Program-made: the position numbers and the translations under genes
The notes under the pieces: model-generated
Told to the model about the DNA's origin: nothing
Databases searched by the model: none
Seen by the model: only the letters and a program-made list of their open reading frames with translations
Shown: piece after piece, positions 36,601 through 46,900 of the stretch
Layout of the letters: every line of letters begins with the position of its first letter
How positions within the stretch are numbered: the stretch's first letter is position 1
NCBI GenBank assembly: GCA_000149265.1
Contig: CH002344.1
Location: forward strand, 1,516,395 to 1,580,394
DNA length: 64,000 nt
From: Ciona savignyi
Lineage: Eukaryota; Chordata; Ascidiacea; Phlebobranchia; Cionidae
Direction of reading: 5' to 3'

Positions 36601-39600
36601 CGCACCAACGATAATCCGCTAATATTTCTGGAGCTTAAACAGAGGTAATTTGAAAACCCTTTCTTGCGCACAATATGTAATAAGAAACAACAAAAACCAT
36701 AACAAACCCGATCGAGCGAACGTTTGTTGCCATTTCCGGTCCGTCACTGCCATATGATAAGTCTATTGTGCATTGGGATGAAAAAGTCTGAAAAATAATT
36801 CAAACCCTGCCTAAAATTAGACAATTATGTCGGTGCTTGTAGCTGGTTGTGTGGGCAAGTGTAGTACCTGTTGTGTGACTGTTTTTTTATTGTGTAAACG
36901 GAAAACGGCAACAGGTAAGAGTAAAATAAGGGAAGAGGGGAACTTGTCACTAAAACTATGGAAACTAATTCAAACCCTGCCCAAAACACTAATCTCAATC
37001 CCAGAACTATATAAAGCAGCTTTAATCCCCCAGTATTACACCAGTCTTAACGCGCGTTTCTCTTTCACAAATTGTGTATATTGAATGAGAAAAATAATAG
37101 AAGGGAAGTTAAAAAGGAGGGTAACTGGTCACTAAAATAAAAATTATGACGTTTTAGTGTTAAGGCGAGGGTTAAAGTTGGCGTTAGTTATGAGGTGGGT
37201 ATTAGTGTTAATTATTACTTTCCGTAGTTTCTCTCCCAACTTTCTCCCTTTTAGTGTTATGGAATTGCTTAAGATTCATTTATTCAATATTTGACAATGT
37301 TCTAGTAGGTGGGTTAGTGGTTGGTGGGTAAAAATCAGTAGGTAACTTTTTTGAAATGGTTAAGAGTTGCATAAGCTATTCTTTTGATGGGTAAGTGGTC
37401 AGAGGCTAATAGTTAGTGGGTAAAAGTTAATCGGTTACTTTATTGAAATGGTTAAACGTTGCATAAGATATTCATTAAGTGGTCGGTGGGTAATGCTTGG
37501 TGGGTAGAAGTCAGTGGTTAACTTTTTCTGCGATAGGCGATAGAAAATGGGGCAACTTTACTGGGTTAATTGCCCGGGGTTAGCCGTTTTTGTGGCAATT
37601 TTTCCCAAATTACCCAACAATTACCACCCTTCTTTCAGGGTAGACGTATTTGATCCATGAAAATAAAGGAATTTTCACTCCCATTCTGAAATTCCCGTTC
37701 TCACAATAAACAGATGCCAAGTAATTGGTATTTCGTCACCATATTGTTTACAATACGACGCATTAAAATAATTGTTTCATCGAAACTGCGACACATTTTG
37801 TTCCTTTCCGGGATTTTCAAATATGAACTCTTTGCACGCAACCGAAACGACGCTAAATTTCGACGAATAAATTACGCAGTAGGGTTAGAGGAATAGTCAA
37901 ATTAATTCTACAACGCTTTCTTACAGATATACGTTAAGTCTATTTATATACGGCATTTAACTATTATGTGTGTGGGTAGGTTGGGTGGACGTGTATACAC
38001 GCACGTATAAACCGATTTTTAAAGTTCACGCATATTGTAATCCCACCCGAGTTTAAATGCTTTTAACGTAAAGAAACGGCTGGGATCTGATTCTACGGTT
38101 AAAAACAAATTCCTAAAATTTCCTCAAAACTGCCGCCGGCAAATTGTGCTATATTTATACCTTGTGCTCAGCTACGCCACCGAGCGGAACGCGCACCCGC
38201 CCACCAGCATCAAGAACATTATCTTCACAACGGCTCACGGCAAGACCGAAAGCAGTGGCAATGGTAAGTTTACCAGTCGGAGTAAGATTTGTGTACTTCT
38301 TTTTTATTTGCGCTTACTTAAATGTCCCATCAATTTAAACGGCTCTTTACGCATAAAAACTACAGCGGCCATACTTGCCCAAAACGCTTCACAGAAATAC
38401 GTTGTGTAAAAGTATCTGAAACGATTTAATTTTTTAACGGGGCCAAGTTTCGAACCTCTTAGGGGCTCGGCACTAAACTGCTTACTATAATAAAGATTGT
38501 AGCGTTAGTTTAATTGTGAGGGGCAGGGTTAGAATTAGTTTCCATAGTTTTATTGCGCAATTTCTCCCCTCCTTTAGTGTTGCCTAATTAGTTGATCTTA
38601 TTGTGTTTTTGGGTGGGCAACACTAAAAGGAGGGAATTTTAACTATGGAAACTAATTCTAATCCTCCCTCAAACACGAATCTCAACCCTAGAACTAATCC
38701 CAGCCTTTATACAAACCGTATCACGATAACCTTCATTTTAGTGAGCAGTTTCCCTCTTTCCCGGAGAAAACTAAAAAGAACGAGGAAACCGCACATTAAA
38801 ATAAGGACTATGACATTAGAGTTACTTTTAAACATGGGGTTGGAGTTAGGGCTAGTTCCAGGGTCGAGATTAGTGTTCAGGGGGGGTTTAAATTAGTTTC
38901 CGTAATTTTGGGGTTCAGTTTCCGTCCTTTCTTCCCCTTTTCCCTCCTTTTAGTTTTCTCCAGGAATGAGGGAAACTGTTCACTAAATGAAGGTTATCGT
39001 GATACGGTTTGTATAATGGCTGGGGTTAGTTCTCGGGTTGAGATTAGTGTTTCCAAAATTTTAGTCACCAGTTTTCCTCCTTTCCTACTTCTCTTTTTAC
39101 CCCCTTTTAGTTTTGCCCCTCTATTCCCCCTTTAGTAATGTCCAACCAGTTAATCAGCTCTGCCATGCCTAACCACCCCTCCGCCACTCAGATACACCGC
39201 CAGACCGAGAGACGATTGACCATAAATCGTTGGCAGATTATTTCGGCGGGGACCGGGAAAACGCGAACGGGAACGGGACTTATCCTTTTCGCTTCGAGCC
39301 GTCGCTTGAGCACGACTCCAACGACCAGAAATCTCTGGCACTGGCCAAGAAATTGAACGAAAGGTAACTGAGTTATTTTTTTTAATAATTTAAAGGCAGT
39401 AACTAGTTGTACGATTTATTTTACTCGCTATCGCCTTTATACTGTGAATTTTGTAAAAAAATGATTAATGAAGTGTAAGTTACTACGGAATTACATTTTT
39501 AATAGAGCTGATATTGTAAAAGAAATACAACTATTAAATTCCCAAGTGAGTAAGTGTATTTAGTTTATGATTATGAATCAATTTAACCGTTATTCCATCT

Positions 39601-42600
39601 ACGAAATGTACAGTAAAAAATAGTTTTAATTAATTTTTTAATCACATGCTTTAAAAACAAGGCTTTACGCAAATGTTCTAAGTATTGGGTACAACTTTTT
39701 TTTTGGCAAATTTTGGCTTTGGTTATCATAATGTGAGGATAAATTATAGCGACCAATTCTTTGAAGTGCAAAAAGATATTTCCGAGTGCAAAAGGGCGCT
39801 TTAAAAGGATTAGAAACGTTTCACGTCCAGATTACGTCAATACTTTTGGAAATAAAACTTGATTTTCTTGGCATTGATAGTATTTCCCCCAATATAGGTT
39901 TATTAGCCTATAGCCTACGATACAGATGATAAGCTTCGTCAACTTGTCTCCTGGTTTTGTTACTTTTGTGCTTTTTCACTTGATCCCTTTGAAAATCGCT
40001 TTACCATTGTTGAATCATTAGTGCCCGATACATAATTTAATTCTTTTGCGATATCAACTACGGAAAAAATTAGTAAACAAAAACTTGAATAATTTGTAGT
40101 TATAGCGACGAATACTTGGGAAAAATAAAAGGAGGGAAGGCTGGATGGAGGAAAACTGCACTAAAATAAAGATTAGGGTATTAGAGTTTGTTTTAAGCAT
40201 TGGATTTAGGGTTAGTTCTGGGGTTGAGATTAGGGTATAGGGCAGGGTGAAAATTAATTTTCATAGTTTTAGTGAGCAGTTTCCCTCCTTCCCTCTTTCC
40301 CGCTTTCCCTCCCTAAGTATTGCCCCAGGTATAATTGTAAATGAAGTCGGTTTCTCTCTGTTCAATCAATATTTTTTCCACAATAAGCATCCTCAGTATA
40401 TTATTCAAATACAATTTATTTGAATAATTTTAATAAACTGTATTTAAATAAGATACTGAGGATTGGAATTGTTGTCGAAGCATTAAATTCCAATAGTGGT
40501 ATGGAAATGATAATCCCCTACACCCGTATATGCTATGTGAAACCGTATGCGAACTACACGACGTATGCGTTGTGGAACTGTACCGAGTTCATTAGGCGTC
40601 AAAGGATGCAGGATATGACGTAACCGGTAGCCAGAAACACGATATCCAGCCGCGCGAAATGACATAACCCAAAAACATTTTCGTTTCTACGTGTTTTACC
40701 CGTCCTGGAATTTTAAATCAGGTTCGTGTTTTAAATGTCTGCTGTCTGTATGCGAATCGGTCACGTTCTTTCGTCCACACACTTTTTCATACCAAAAAAA
40801 ATTCCGGGTTGTGATTTGAACCTTAAACCATGGTTTCCTCGATGGGCCATTTTCTTTGTATTTTGTGCTTTACTCTGTATACAAGGCAGTGACGTTAACC
40901 GTTAGCCCACAAACTAAACCTCACCCCAAAATAAAAGCTACCCGGGTAAGATTCGAACGTTTAACCCCTTAATCCCCCGGTGAGCGATTGTTTATTGCTT
41001 TACTCTCTCTCTCTCTATATATAAACAAGTCAGTGACGTTAACAATTCGGCCACACAATCGCTGACCGTCGCAATGAATCCACAGAAACCAGATGACGAC
41101 TCTCACTCACTACAGCTTGAACGTGAAACAGCAGAAGGAAAAGCCAAAGAAAGAATACAAGTACGTTGTGTATCGCGTTGTTGTTAGTTTGTGTTGCGTT
41201 GCGAGGTTTCTTGAAAGTGGATTAGAACCCAAAGTCTCAGCAATGGGCCTTCTATGGCCTAAATTTCTGGTCCCGGCGGCTACCGTGGACCCGCCCATAA
41301 TAATGTAATGTAATGTAAAGTCTCAACAAAAAAACTCGAGAGGCTAAATAAAAATCTTATTAAGATGATAATATGATAAAAAAAATTGTCTAAATATAAG
41401 ATTATAATGATTATTTTGACTTTTTAATTTAATATCACATTTACAACTAAATTATTCCCTGAAGAACCTGAAATGATATTCAAAATTTCGGCAGCGTAAT
41501 TTGTCACAGAATTTCACGATTTTCCCTCAAAAATCCGATTTTAACTGAACGTGCGTTACCAGGTGCGATTACTGCGGCAAGATGTTCGGTCGGCAGCAGC
41601 ATTTAAAACGCCACATTCTCACACACACCGGGGAACGACCCTATCCTTGCCAGTACTGCGAGAAGCGTTTCCGTCGATCTGAGCACTTGAAGGTGAGGAT
41701 ATAAATAGCATGGGGTGTTACTAGCGCTGGCGGCGTCGTCGTGCTATTTTAATGTTAACAAAGGTGCACAGGATAAAACGGCAAGATTGTATGAGGCATT
41801 TTGAAGTGTTAATGTTTGCCGTTTTTTCGTTTTTGGTTCATTAAAATCCAATTAGACAATCATATTTTGTTTATTACATTTAGAAATAAGTTGAAATAAT
41901 GAATTGGATGTCTTCCACGACGGCGTGAATTTTGGTTATCACGGCGTGAAACAGTGTATATCACGGCGTGAAATAGTGTATATCACGGCGTGAAATAGTG
42001 TATATCACGGCGTAAAACAGTGTATATCACGGGGTGGAATAGTGTATATCACGGCGTGAAATAATGTATAACATTAAGTGTTGATTTTCACGGCGTGAAT
42101 GATGTTTATTTTCACAGCACCATCTCGCTAGCCATGAGCAACTCTTGGGAATTCAACCGCCGCCATCACGAAAAAGGTATCGCTAACTAATTTGCATATA
42201 ACGTAAAAGACGCGTAACTAATCTCATTTGCATATAACACATAATGATATCAACTAAACGAACCTGCTTACAGTAGGAGTTGTTGTTTAATAATTTATGC
42301 GAAAAGCGTAACGTTAAAAATGTACTTTTATGATGTTTTCGAATGTAACTTATCCAAAACCTTTAATGTATATGTGTGAAATGGATAATGTTAGCCATCA
42401 TATGCGCCTTGCTTTGACTATCCGACAATTTGTAGTATTTTGCCTGGTTATTACAATACAATTTATAAAAAAAAAGCTTAATGCGAATATGATACAATGT
42501 CTTATCTTTATTCGGGAAAAACTAAAAGGGAGGGAAGGAGGGAAACTGCACACAAAAATTAAGATTAAGACATTAGAGTCGGTTTTAAACATGGAGTTGG

Positions 42601-45600
42601 AGTTAGGGTTAGTTATGCGGTTGTGATTAGTGTTTAGGGCAGGTTTTAAATTAGTTTCCGTAATTTTAGTAAGCAGTTTCCTTTCTTTACGCTTTCCCTC
42701 CTTTTAATGCTGCCCTCTTCTTTCGTCTAAATTGTTAACGGTTAACGTGCGTCTAAATTGGCGGTTTGGAGTTAAAAGGATCAACAGTGACAAGTAGTTA
42801 TTATCAGCATTACTCACAAGGCAATCAGTTTAGACGCACGGATATAAGACGTTGCATATTTTTCGCTTTAGGTTTTTTTAATTTTGCAGTAGCAATTAGA
42901 CGTGATATTTCAAATTGTCGGATAGTCTAAGCAAGTCACATATTTTTAACATCGGCCTTTTACACATAGACATTTGAATGCATTTAATTAGTTATTTTCT
43001 AAACAATTTAAAAGGTTTATTTTAACGTTACGCTTTTCGCATAAATTATTAAACAACAACACCCACTATATTCGGTTCCGTTTATTTTTTAAAATTTTGT
43101 ATGAACAATTGGACACACTACAAATTGTCGGATAGTAGTCAAAGCAATGCGCCTACGGTTAAAATTGTCCCTTTCATACTTGTCATATGGTAATTAACGC
43201 ACGATGTAAATGACGTAAGGAGATGAGACATTGTAACATTTTTACTTAAAGTTTTTTTTTAATTTTATTGCTTTTTTCACTTAAAAGTTTTTTTTAGTTT
43301 TTTTTTTAATTTTAATGCTTTTTTCACTTGAAGTTTTTTTTTAAATTTATTGCAACAATTAGACATGAAACTTCAAATTATCGAGCAGACAGACCAACAC
43401 ATTTTAACACAAATCTCACACCTACTCCCCACACAGACAACGTAGAATGGAGAGAGAGGACGCTTACTCGATGTCGAAAATGATGCTGGACTCCTACCAC
43501 AATCCGGATCATACCGGTTTGAACGCGATCATGTCGGCGCCGGTGGTGTTGCCTTCTATGTACACTCCAAGCGAAATGCCGAGATCAAGGTAAGGATGGT
43601 TTTCTTTGGTTGCGTAATACGCCATCCGCCGTTTTTGTCCATCCGCGTATTTCCGTCTGCCGCATCAGCTTTCGCCATCCGCGTATTTCCGTCTGCCGTA
43701 TCAGCTTTCGCCATCCGCGTATTTCCGTCTGCCGTATCAGCTTTCCTCCCGTGACACGTCTGCCGCTTCACGTATCAATTTCAGCCGCGTATTAACAGCT
43801 ATTTCTTTTATTTACCCTTCCAAGATCGGTGTGATGCTAGCCAAACCTGCCACACTTATCGCCTATTTTAAAGCTCTATATTTGTACCTCGTCTACGTTG
43901 GACAAATTAAACAAAGAGAATGCGCATTTGAGATGAAAGTTATACTGTTTAAGGGTTAATGTTGGAATTAAATTAAAATTCGAGTGACCATTTTCAATAG
44001 ATTCTTGCTTCTAAGCTTTCTGTTAATTATACCGGCCATACTAACCGGGAAACGCTGACCCTACAAGTTCCACTGTTTTTGCTTCATCTTGGGTCGGAAT
44101 TTGAAGATTTCTTCATCCGCCTAACTTAACTTTTTCCCCAGCCCGAGCATTCAAATCAGCGAAATCACCGACGACTCTCGACCGCTAGATAGCGGCATGA
44201 TTGATTTGAACGCCGTCCACCGGGTGTCGCCAACACACTCGGGAAATTCGACTTCTCCGATCTCCGCTCTCAATCTCTGCAGATCTAGCGCTAGAGGTCA
44301 GTCTTGAGTTAAGAAACTAAAACCGGATCTGAAATATCCTACACATACCGACTCTTACACAAAAAACGGTCCTAGGAACTAACCCATCATGGGTTCAAAA
44401 CTTGGCTCGGTAAAAAAAAAATATCCCTTCATTTACGATCGTGTGGCCGAATGGTTAACGCCACCGATACATATACCGACTTTTATTTAAAAAACGGTCC
44501 TCGTGACAAGTTCGAAACTTAATCAACTAAAAAAATCGCTTCATTTCAAACAATGTAACATCTTTATGGAATTAGATTTTTAAGGCCTTCTTATAAATTT
44601 ACTACAATGCAAAGTTAGAAAATTCTGGCTTGGGTGAGAATCGAACTCAGACCCACTTGATGTTGGCCTTGAGCGTTCGAGTTGATCCTCGATAGCTCAG
44701 AGTGTGGGGTGCGTTAATCCCAGGGTATAGGGATTCTTAACCGTCCCAGATTTTTTTTATCTACATTGTAGTATTTCTCATTATATCATGTATCCTCGCG
44801 TTCTAATGACGATCAAATTAGTTCGTTATAACAGCGGTTCCCAAACTGGGACGCCGCGAAAGCATGCGGAAGTTGCTGCATTTATTGTTTTTTTTCACAA
44901 AAAAACAGTACATGTGTGTTACACCAGTAAAACGTTAATTGGAGATGTTTGAGCCTGGTTTGAAACCCCATACACTGGCATACAGTATTCGTTTTACTTG
45001 TAAAATCCATTGTTCGGTGTTATCTGCCACTATTTGCTCACTAACATGGCATTGTTTTCGAATAATGGTTTGTCAAATAACTGCTTTGCATTAATTGACT
45101 GTTCGTCACTTTAGTAGTTTAGTGAATAGTTTTAAAGAGTTTTAATGGTTATCCAAATGCATGCTATAGTCTGGATATACAATATACAATACATGCAGTT
45201 TGAAAATTTTGGCTTTATGAGGGACCCGTAAGGTTTAATAAGTTTACAAAAGGCGCCGCCAACAAAAAAGTTTGGGAACCGCTGCGTTATAAAATTTACT
45301 TTAAAAAGCTACTTTCACGGATTTTTTTCTTATTACTAGTTAGATCCGTTTATTCTATCGTATAAACGTCTTTGTTATAGTTACTTCTCTTAAGGTCCCT
45401 TGTAACCACCCTTTGGGCCCATTGTTACCCCCTCTTTGAACACATTGTCACCCCACTTCGAACTCACCCAGTCCTTCTATTTAACCCTGATAACTTCCCC
45501 ACCAGACGAAATGCAGCCGTCGCCCATCAGTGGGTTATCGGACCAACTATCGAACGAAGATATGAAGTTAAACGACCAAGGCCACGAGATGGACCAAGAC

Positions 45601-46249
45601 TGCCTTCCAGAAACCGTGTTGAACGGATTTGATGAGGTAAGTGGTTTCTGCGACATGTTTCAAACGTTGAAAATGGTTGTGCGGCTGGTGGTATTAAACA
45701 TAACTGGAATTCTAATCTTTCCGTTTAAAATCGGAAAATTGTTTTGTTGATTTTATAGAATTTTAAGTATTTTTTTCTAGTGTTTTTTTTATAGAATTTT
45801 AAGTATTTTTTCTGGTGTTTTTTTATAGAATTTTAAGTGTTTTTTTATAGAATTTTAAGTATTTTTTTCTAGTGTTTTTTTTATAGAACTTTAAGTATTT
45901 TTTCTGGTGTTTTTTTTATAGAATTTTAAGTATTTTTTTTTCTAGTGTTTTTTTATAGAATTTTAAGTATTTTTTCTAGTTTTTTTTATAGAATTTTAAG
46001 TTTTTTTTTCTAGTTTTTTAATAAAATTTTAAGTTTTTTTTCTATTGTTTTTTTTAATATAATTTTAAGTATTTTTTTATGTTTTGTTAGCATTTTACAT
46101 TAGGAATCGAAGTACATCGTATGATCCACACGAACTTACATTTTCATTACAATTTCCAGACGCCATCTAGCCGTGACATAATTGCCATGGAAGGCAGCGA
46201 GGTGCTTACTAGCGACCTCAAGCGACTGATTGCAGCCATGGACGAGTGA
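21569..46249 (+). CDS. BTB/POZ domain, two-finger C2H2 zinc-finger transcription factor
   Basis: Sixteen exons: 21569-21676, 22711-22799, 24710-24851, 33365-33535, 33967-34092, 34869-34985, 35762-35847, 38172-38263, 39192-39363, 41086-41160, 41563-41692, 42118-42176, 43437-43589, 44142-44296, 45506-45636, 46160-46249 (stop TGA). They total 1896 nt (631 aa); all junctions are GT/AG and the phases fit. A BTB domain covers about residues 22-135 (exons 1-4; [39 protein letters not shown]). A Ser/Pro/Asn-rich linker follows, then a Lys-rich stretch. Finger 1 uses C394, C397, H410, H414; a TGERPY linker follows; finger 2 uses C422, C425, H438, H442. About 190 disordered residues end in a Leu-rich acidic segment. 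BTB-ZF proteins dimerise through BTB, bind DNA through the fingers and often repress. The two-finger layout and [10 protein letters not shown] linker resemble vertebrate ZBTB8-type proteins; ZBTB46 or ZBTB10 relatives are alternatives. Orthology is unproven. Confidence 0.93.
22827..22980. repeat. Local direct duplication, offset about 106 bp
   Basis: CATAGTACCTATACCCAGAA plus a TTTATTATTGA block occurs twice, separated by an AT-only palindromic stretch (TATAATATATATTAAGTA). Confidence 0.75.
23403..23575 (-). repeat. tRNA-derived SINE, head truncated
   Basis: TATCCCCGTGAATGG, AAGCTATTGCAATG, and AACCTATTAATCCACTGGGT. The motif GGAAATATTTG(T/C) is duplicated inside it. Confidence 0.7.
23602..23862. 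repeat. Dispersed intronic repeat with direct and inverted partners
   Basis: 23602-23760 matches 25496-25633 in direct orientation (GTGTCCTGTTTMCCATATAA, CTCCCGTTTACCTAACATTC). 23761-23862 matches 27348-27447 in inverted orientation (AATGGTGCTTGGTTGC). Likely an unnamed dispersed element. Confidence 0.75.
24505..24740. repeat. Tandem duplication spanning the exon-3 acceptor
   Basis: A diverged copy starting near 24505 (GTTAATTTTTGACTTTTTGC, CCATTACTTAATG, CTGCAAACCC) aligns with 24627-24735 (GTTAATTCTTGACTGTTACC, CCATTACTTGGAC, CTGCAAACCCTCC). The second copy holds the acceptor and the first 20 or so coding bases of exon 3. Confidence 0.7.
25496..25633. repeat. Dispersed intronic repeat, direct partner of 23602-23760
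   Basis: Same order as its partner but missing about 20 bp (the AAGATAAAAAGGGATCTTAC segment). Confidence 0.75.
27348..27447. repeat. Dispersed intronic repeat, inverted partner of 23761-23862
   Basis: CCCACCATTTAAGCAGCCAA through CCACTTGGTGTTATT read on the minus strand; nearly identical to its partner. Confidence 0.8.
28790..28945. repeat. Tandem duplication, period 84 bp
   Basis: AAGCCGTGTMTTCAGT, TGTACCGC, and TTTCGAAAC recur at 28789 and 28873. Confidence 0.75.
30399..30406 (+). promoter_or_regulatory. Candidate TATA box of an internal promoter
   Basis: TATAAAAG followed by GGCCTC, at the 3' edge of a CpG-richer block. A start site would be expected near 30430. It lies in intron 3 of the BTB-ZF gene, so a transcript from here could only encode a protein lacking most of the BTB domain, or be non-coding. 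There is no direct evidence of transcription. Confidence 0.3.
31057..31335. repeat. Tandem duplication, period about 137 bp
   Basis: TTCCCCCATATCCCTTT, TTAATACGA, ACAACAATATAAAC, TGGTTCTCA, and GTGGCGTACCC occur in both halves. The second copy runs into a hAT-like element. Confidence 0.8.
31273..31469. mobile_element. Probable hAT-like MITE, 197 bp
   Basis: Left end CAATGGTTCTCAA and right end TTTGAAAAACACTG are imperfect inverted termini. Flanking octamers ATATAAAC and ATATAATC agree at 6 of 8 positions. Internal GTGGCG(T/C)AC motifs occur near both ends. Confidence 0.55.
32944..33050 (-). repeat. tRNA-derived SINE fragment
   Basis: ATGTTTATCCCAGCG, ACACGGAAAATCGTCGTATC, and GGGTTACCGGAG; strongly diverged, tail half only. 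Confidence 0.55.
33365..34985 (+). other. BTB-ZF exons 4-6 (end of BTB domain and linker)
   Basis: Exon 4 (33365-33535) starts [20 protein letters not shown], the last BTB helices, then turns Ser/Pro-rich. Exon 5 (33967-34092) is Ser/Gln/Arg-rich. Exon 6 (34869-34985) is Pro/Ser/Asn-rich; its acceptor is CCGCCCAG at 34868, because the alternative CCAG at 34844 would put a stop in frame. All are phase 0. Confidence 0.88.
36345..36580. mobile_element. AAGGAGGG-type MITE, degraded copy
   Basis: GGGGAACAGACCACTAAAAT at the left and TTTAGTTAGCAGTTTTTC at the right, around a GGGTTAGGGTT core. Confidence 0.5.
36835..37085. repeat. Composite repeat, partner of 55275-55530
   Basis: TGGTTGTGTG, AAGTGTAGTACCTG, and TGACTGTTTTTTTATTG, then a MITE half with CACTAATCTCAA, then GCAGCTTTAATCCCCCAGT and TTAACGCG. 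The same order occurs at 55275-55530. Confidence 0.8.
37095..37262. mobile_element. AAGGAGGG-type MITE
   Basis: AAAAAGGAGGGTAACTGGTC at the left, ACTTTCTCCCTTTTAGTGTT at the right. Confidence 0.7.
38505..39135. mobile_element. Cluster of AAGGAGGG-type MITEs abutting exon 9
   Basis: At least three overlapping or joined copies: a right half (to CTCCTTTAGTGTTGCC at about 38583), a left half from CAACACTAAAAGGAGGG (38620), a fuller copy with ACATTAGAGTTACTTTTAAA to CCCTCCTTTTAGTTT, and another from about 38960. The cluster ends about 55 bp before exon 9. Confidence 0.75.
40125..40328. mobile_element. AAGGAGGG-type MITE, complete
   Basis: AAAATAAAAGGAGGGAAGG at the left, TTTCCCTCCCTAAGTATTGCC at the right; the core has TTAGGGTTAGTTCTGGGG. 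Confidence 0.8.
40905..41065 (-). repeat. Small tRNA-Ser-like SINE copy with microsatellite
   Basis: GCTACCCGGGTAAGATTCGA, a TCTCTCTCTATATATA stretch, then CAGTGACGTTAACAATTCGG and CCACACAATCG. It ends about 20 bp before exon 10. Confidence 0.55.
41563..42176 (+). other. BTB-ZF exons 11-12 (zinc fingers)
   Basis: Exon 11 (41563-41692) encodes finger 1 ([20 protein letters not shown]) and the first two-thirds of finger 2, ending EHLK. Exon 12 (42118-42176) supplies HHLASH, so both zinc-binding histidines of finger 2 come from the next exon. Skipping exon 12 would destroy finger 2. Confidence 0.93.
41932..42100. repeat. 22-bp minisatellite carrying palindrome TCACGGCGTGA
   Basis: About six units of TATCACGGCGTGAAATAGTG plus TA, with a diverged unit on each side. 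At least four units keep the palindromic TCACG-G-CGTGA. The array ends about 20 bp before exon 12. Confidence 0.92.
42520..42715. mobile_element. AAGGAGGG-type MITE, complete
   Basis: AACTAAAAGGGAGGGAAGG at the left, GCTTTCCCTCCTTTTAATGC at the right. Confidence 0.8.
43638..43745. repeat. 36-bp minisatellite, 3 units
   Basis: Units of CATCCGCGTATTTCCGTCTG plus CCGYATCAGCTTTCGC, nearly identical, about 50 bp after the exon-13 donor. Confidence 0.93.
44345..44535 (+). repeat. Two adjacent tRNA-Ser-like SINE copies
   Basis: A partial copy (ACCGACTCTTACACAAAAAA to AAACTTGGCTCGGTAAAAAA) is followed at 44444 by a fuller one (CGTGTGGCCGAATGGTTAAC to AAGTTCGAAACTTAATC). Confidence 0.75.
44630..44760 (-). 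repeat. Another tRNA-like element
   Basis: The minus strand carries GATAGCTCAGAGTGTGG-like and GAGTTCGATTCTCACCC-like boxes in unusual order; no tRNA fold is evident. Confidence 0.4.
44832..45284. mobile_element. hAT-type MITE, 453 bp, with 8-bp target duplication
   Basis: Exact inverted ends CAGCGGTTCCCAAACT and AGTTTGGGAACCGCTG, flanked by perfect 8-bp repeats CGTTATAA at 44824-44831 and 45285-45292. No coding capacity. The terminus resembles the CAGNGGTTCCCAAA ends of hAT elements (established knowledge). Confidence 0.93.
45755..46080. repeat. T-rich minisatellite, about 10 units of 30-37 bp
   Basis: Units of ATAGAATTTTAAGTATTTTT followed by CTAGTGTTTTTTT, with length variation in the T runs. 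It ends about 80 bp before the last BTB-ZF exon. Confidence 0.92.
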
Positions 46250-46900
46250 TTGACGAATTCTTTTTACTTTTTACATCAGGAACCATATCGTATGTACTAG
46301 TTACCCGTAGCGGGTGGCGTTAAGTTTTCGCACCAGATTTCCAGAGCCAGGGTTGGGCTCTTCGTACAAAATCGTCGTTTTATTTAACATTATTGTTCAT
46401 ATTTGTAAGCGGTCGCGTAAAGAGAGACAAGGTGTCTCTTGCCGTTTTAATCACTATCCGTACTATTGCGTTCTTTTCTTTTGTACAGACCCCCTAAATT
46501 AACGAAACTGGGTGTGTACCCACTACTGAAGAAAGCCCAGTGCAATAATTATTAATTCCCGCCCTTTTTCCCTTTTTTTCTTATTCTCTCTTTTTCGCCC
46601 AAGCGAGAGAACCTGTGACAAGACGCCACGTACTACACAGACTGTGTTTTTACCTTTCGCCCAGCATGGCAACGCTGCAGCCCAGAATCGCCCACAAAAT
46701 ACAAAATTCTTACATGACAACTTGACCAGTGTTTCGATTTCGTTCACAATTCCCGCTTCCCCCGCGAATAGATGCAGCTCGCCATGCACTGTATAAATTA
46801 ACGTGTACATCGCATTTCCGAATATTCTTTTACCGCGCCCGCTATCGTTTGTTTTTCGCGTTATTAATGAATACACAATAAACCATTTTTGCAACTTTCC
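46250..46900 (+). other. Presumed 3' UTR of the BTB-ZF gene
   Basis: Non-coding sequence after the TGA. The first clear AATAAA is at 46877-46882, 628 nt past the stop. The true cleavage site is not determined. Confidence 0.4.

Noticed and set aside
41932-42100. CRISPR-like array
   Set aside because: The 22-bp units are contiguous with no unique spacers, in a eukaryotic intron; it is a minisatellite.
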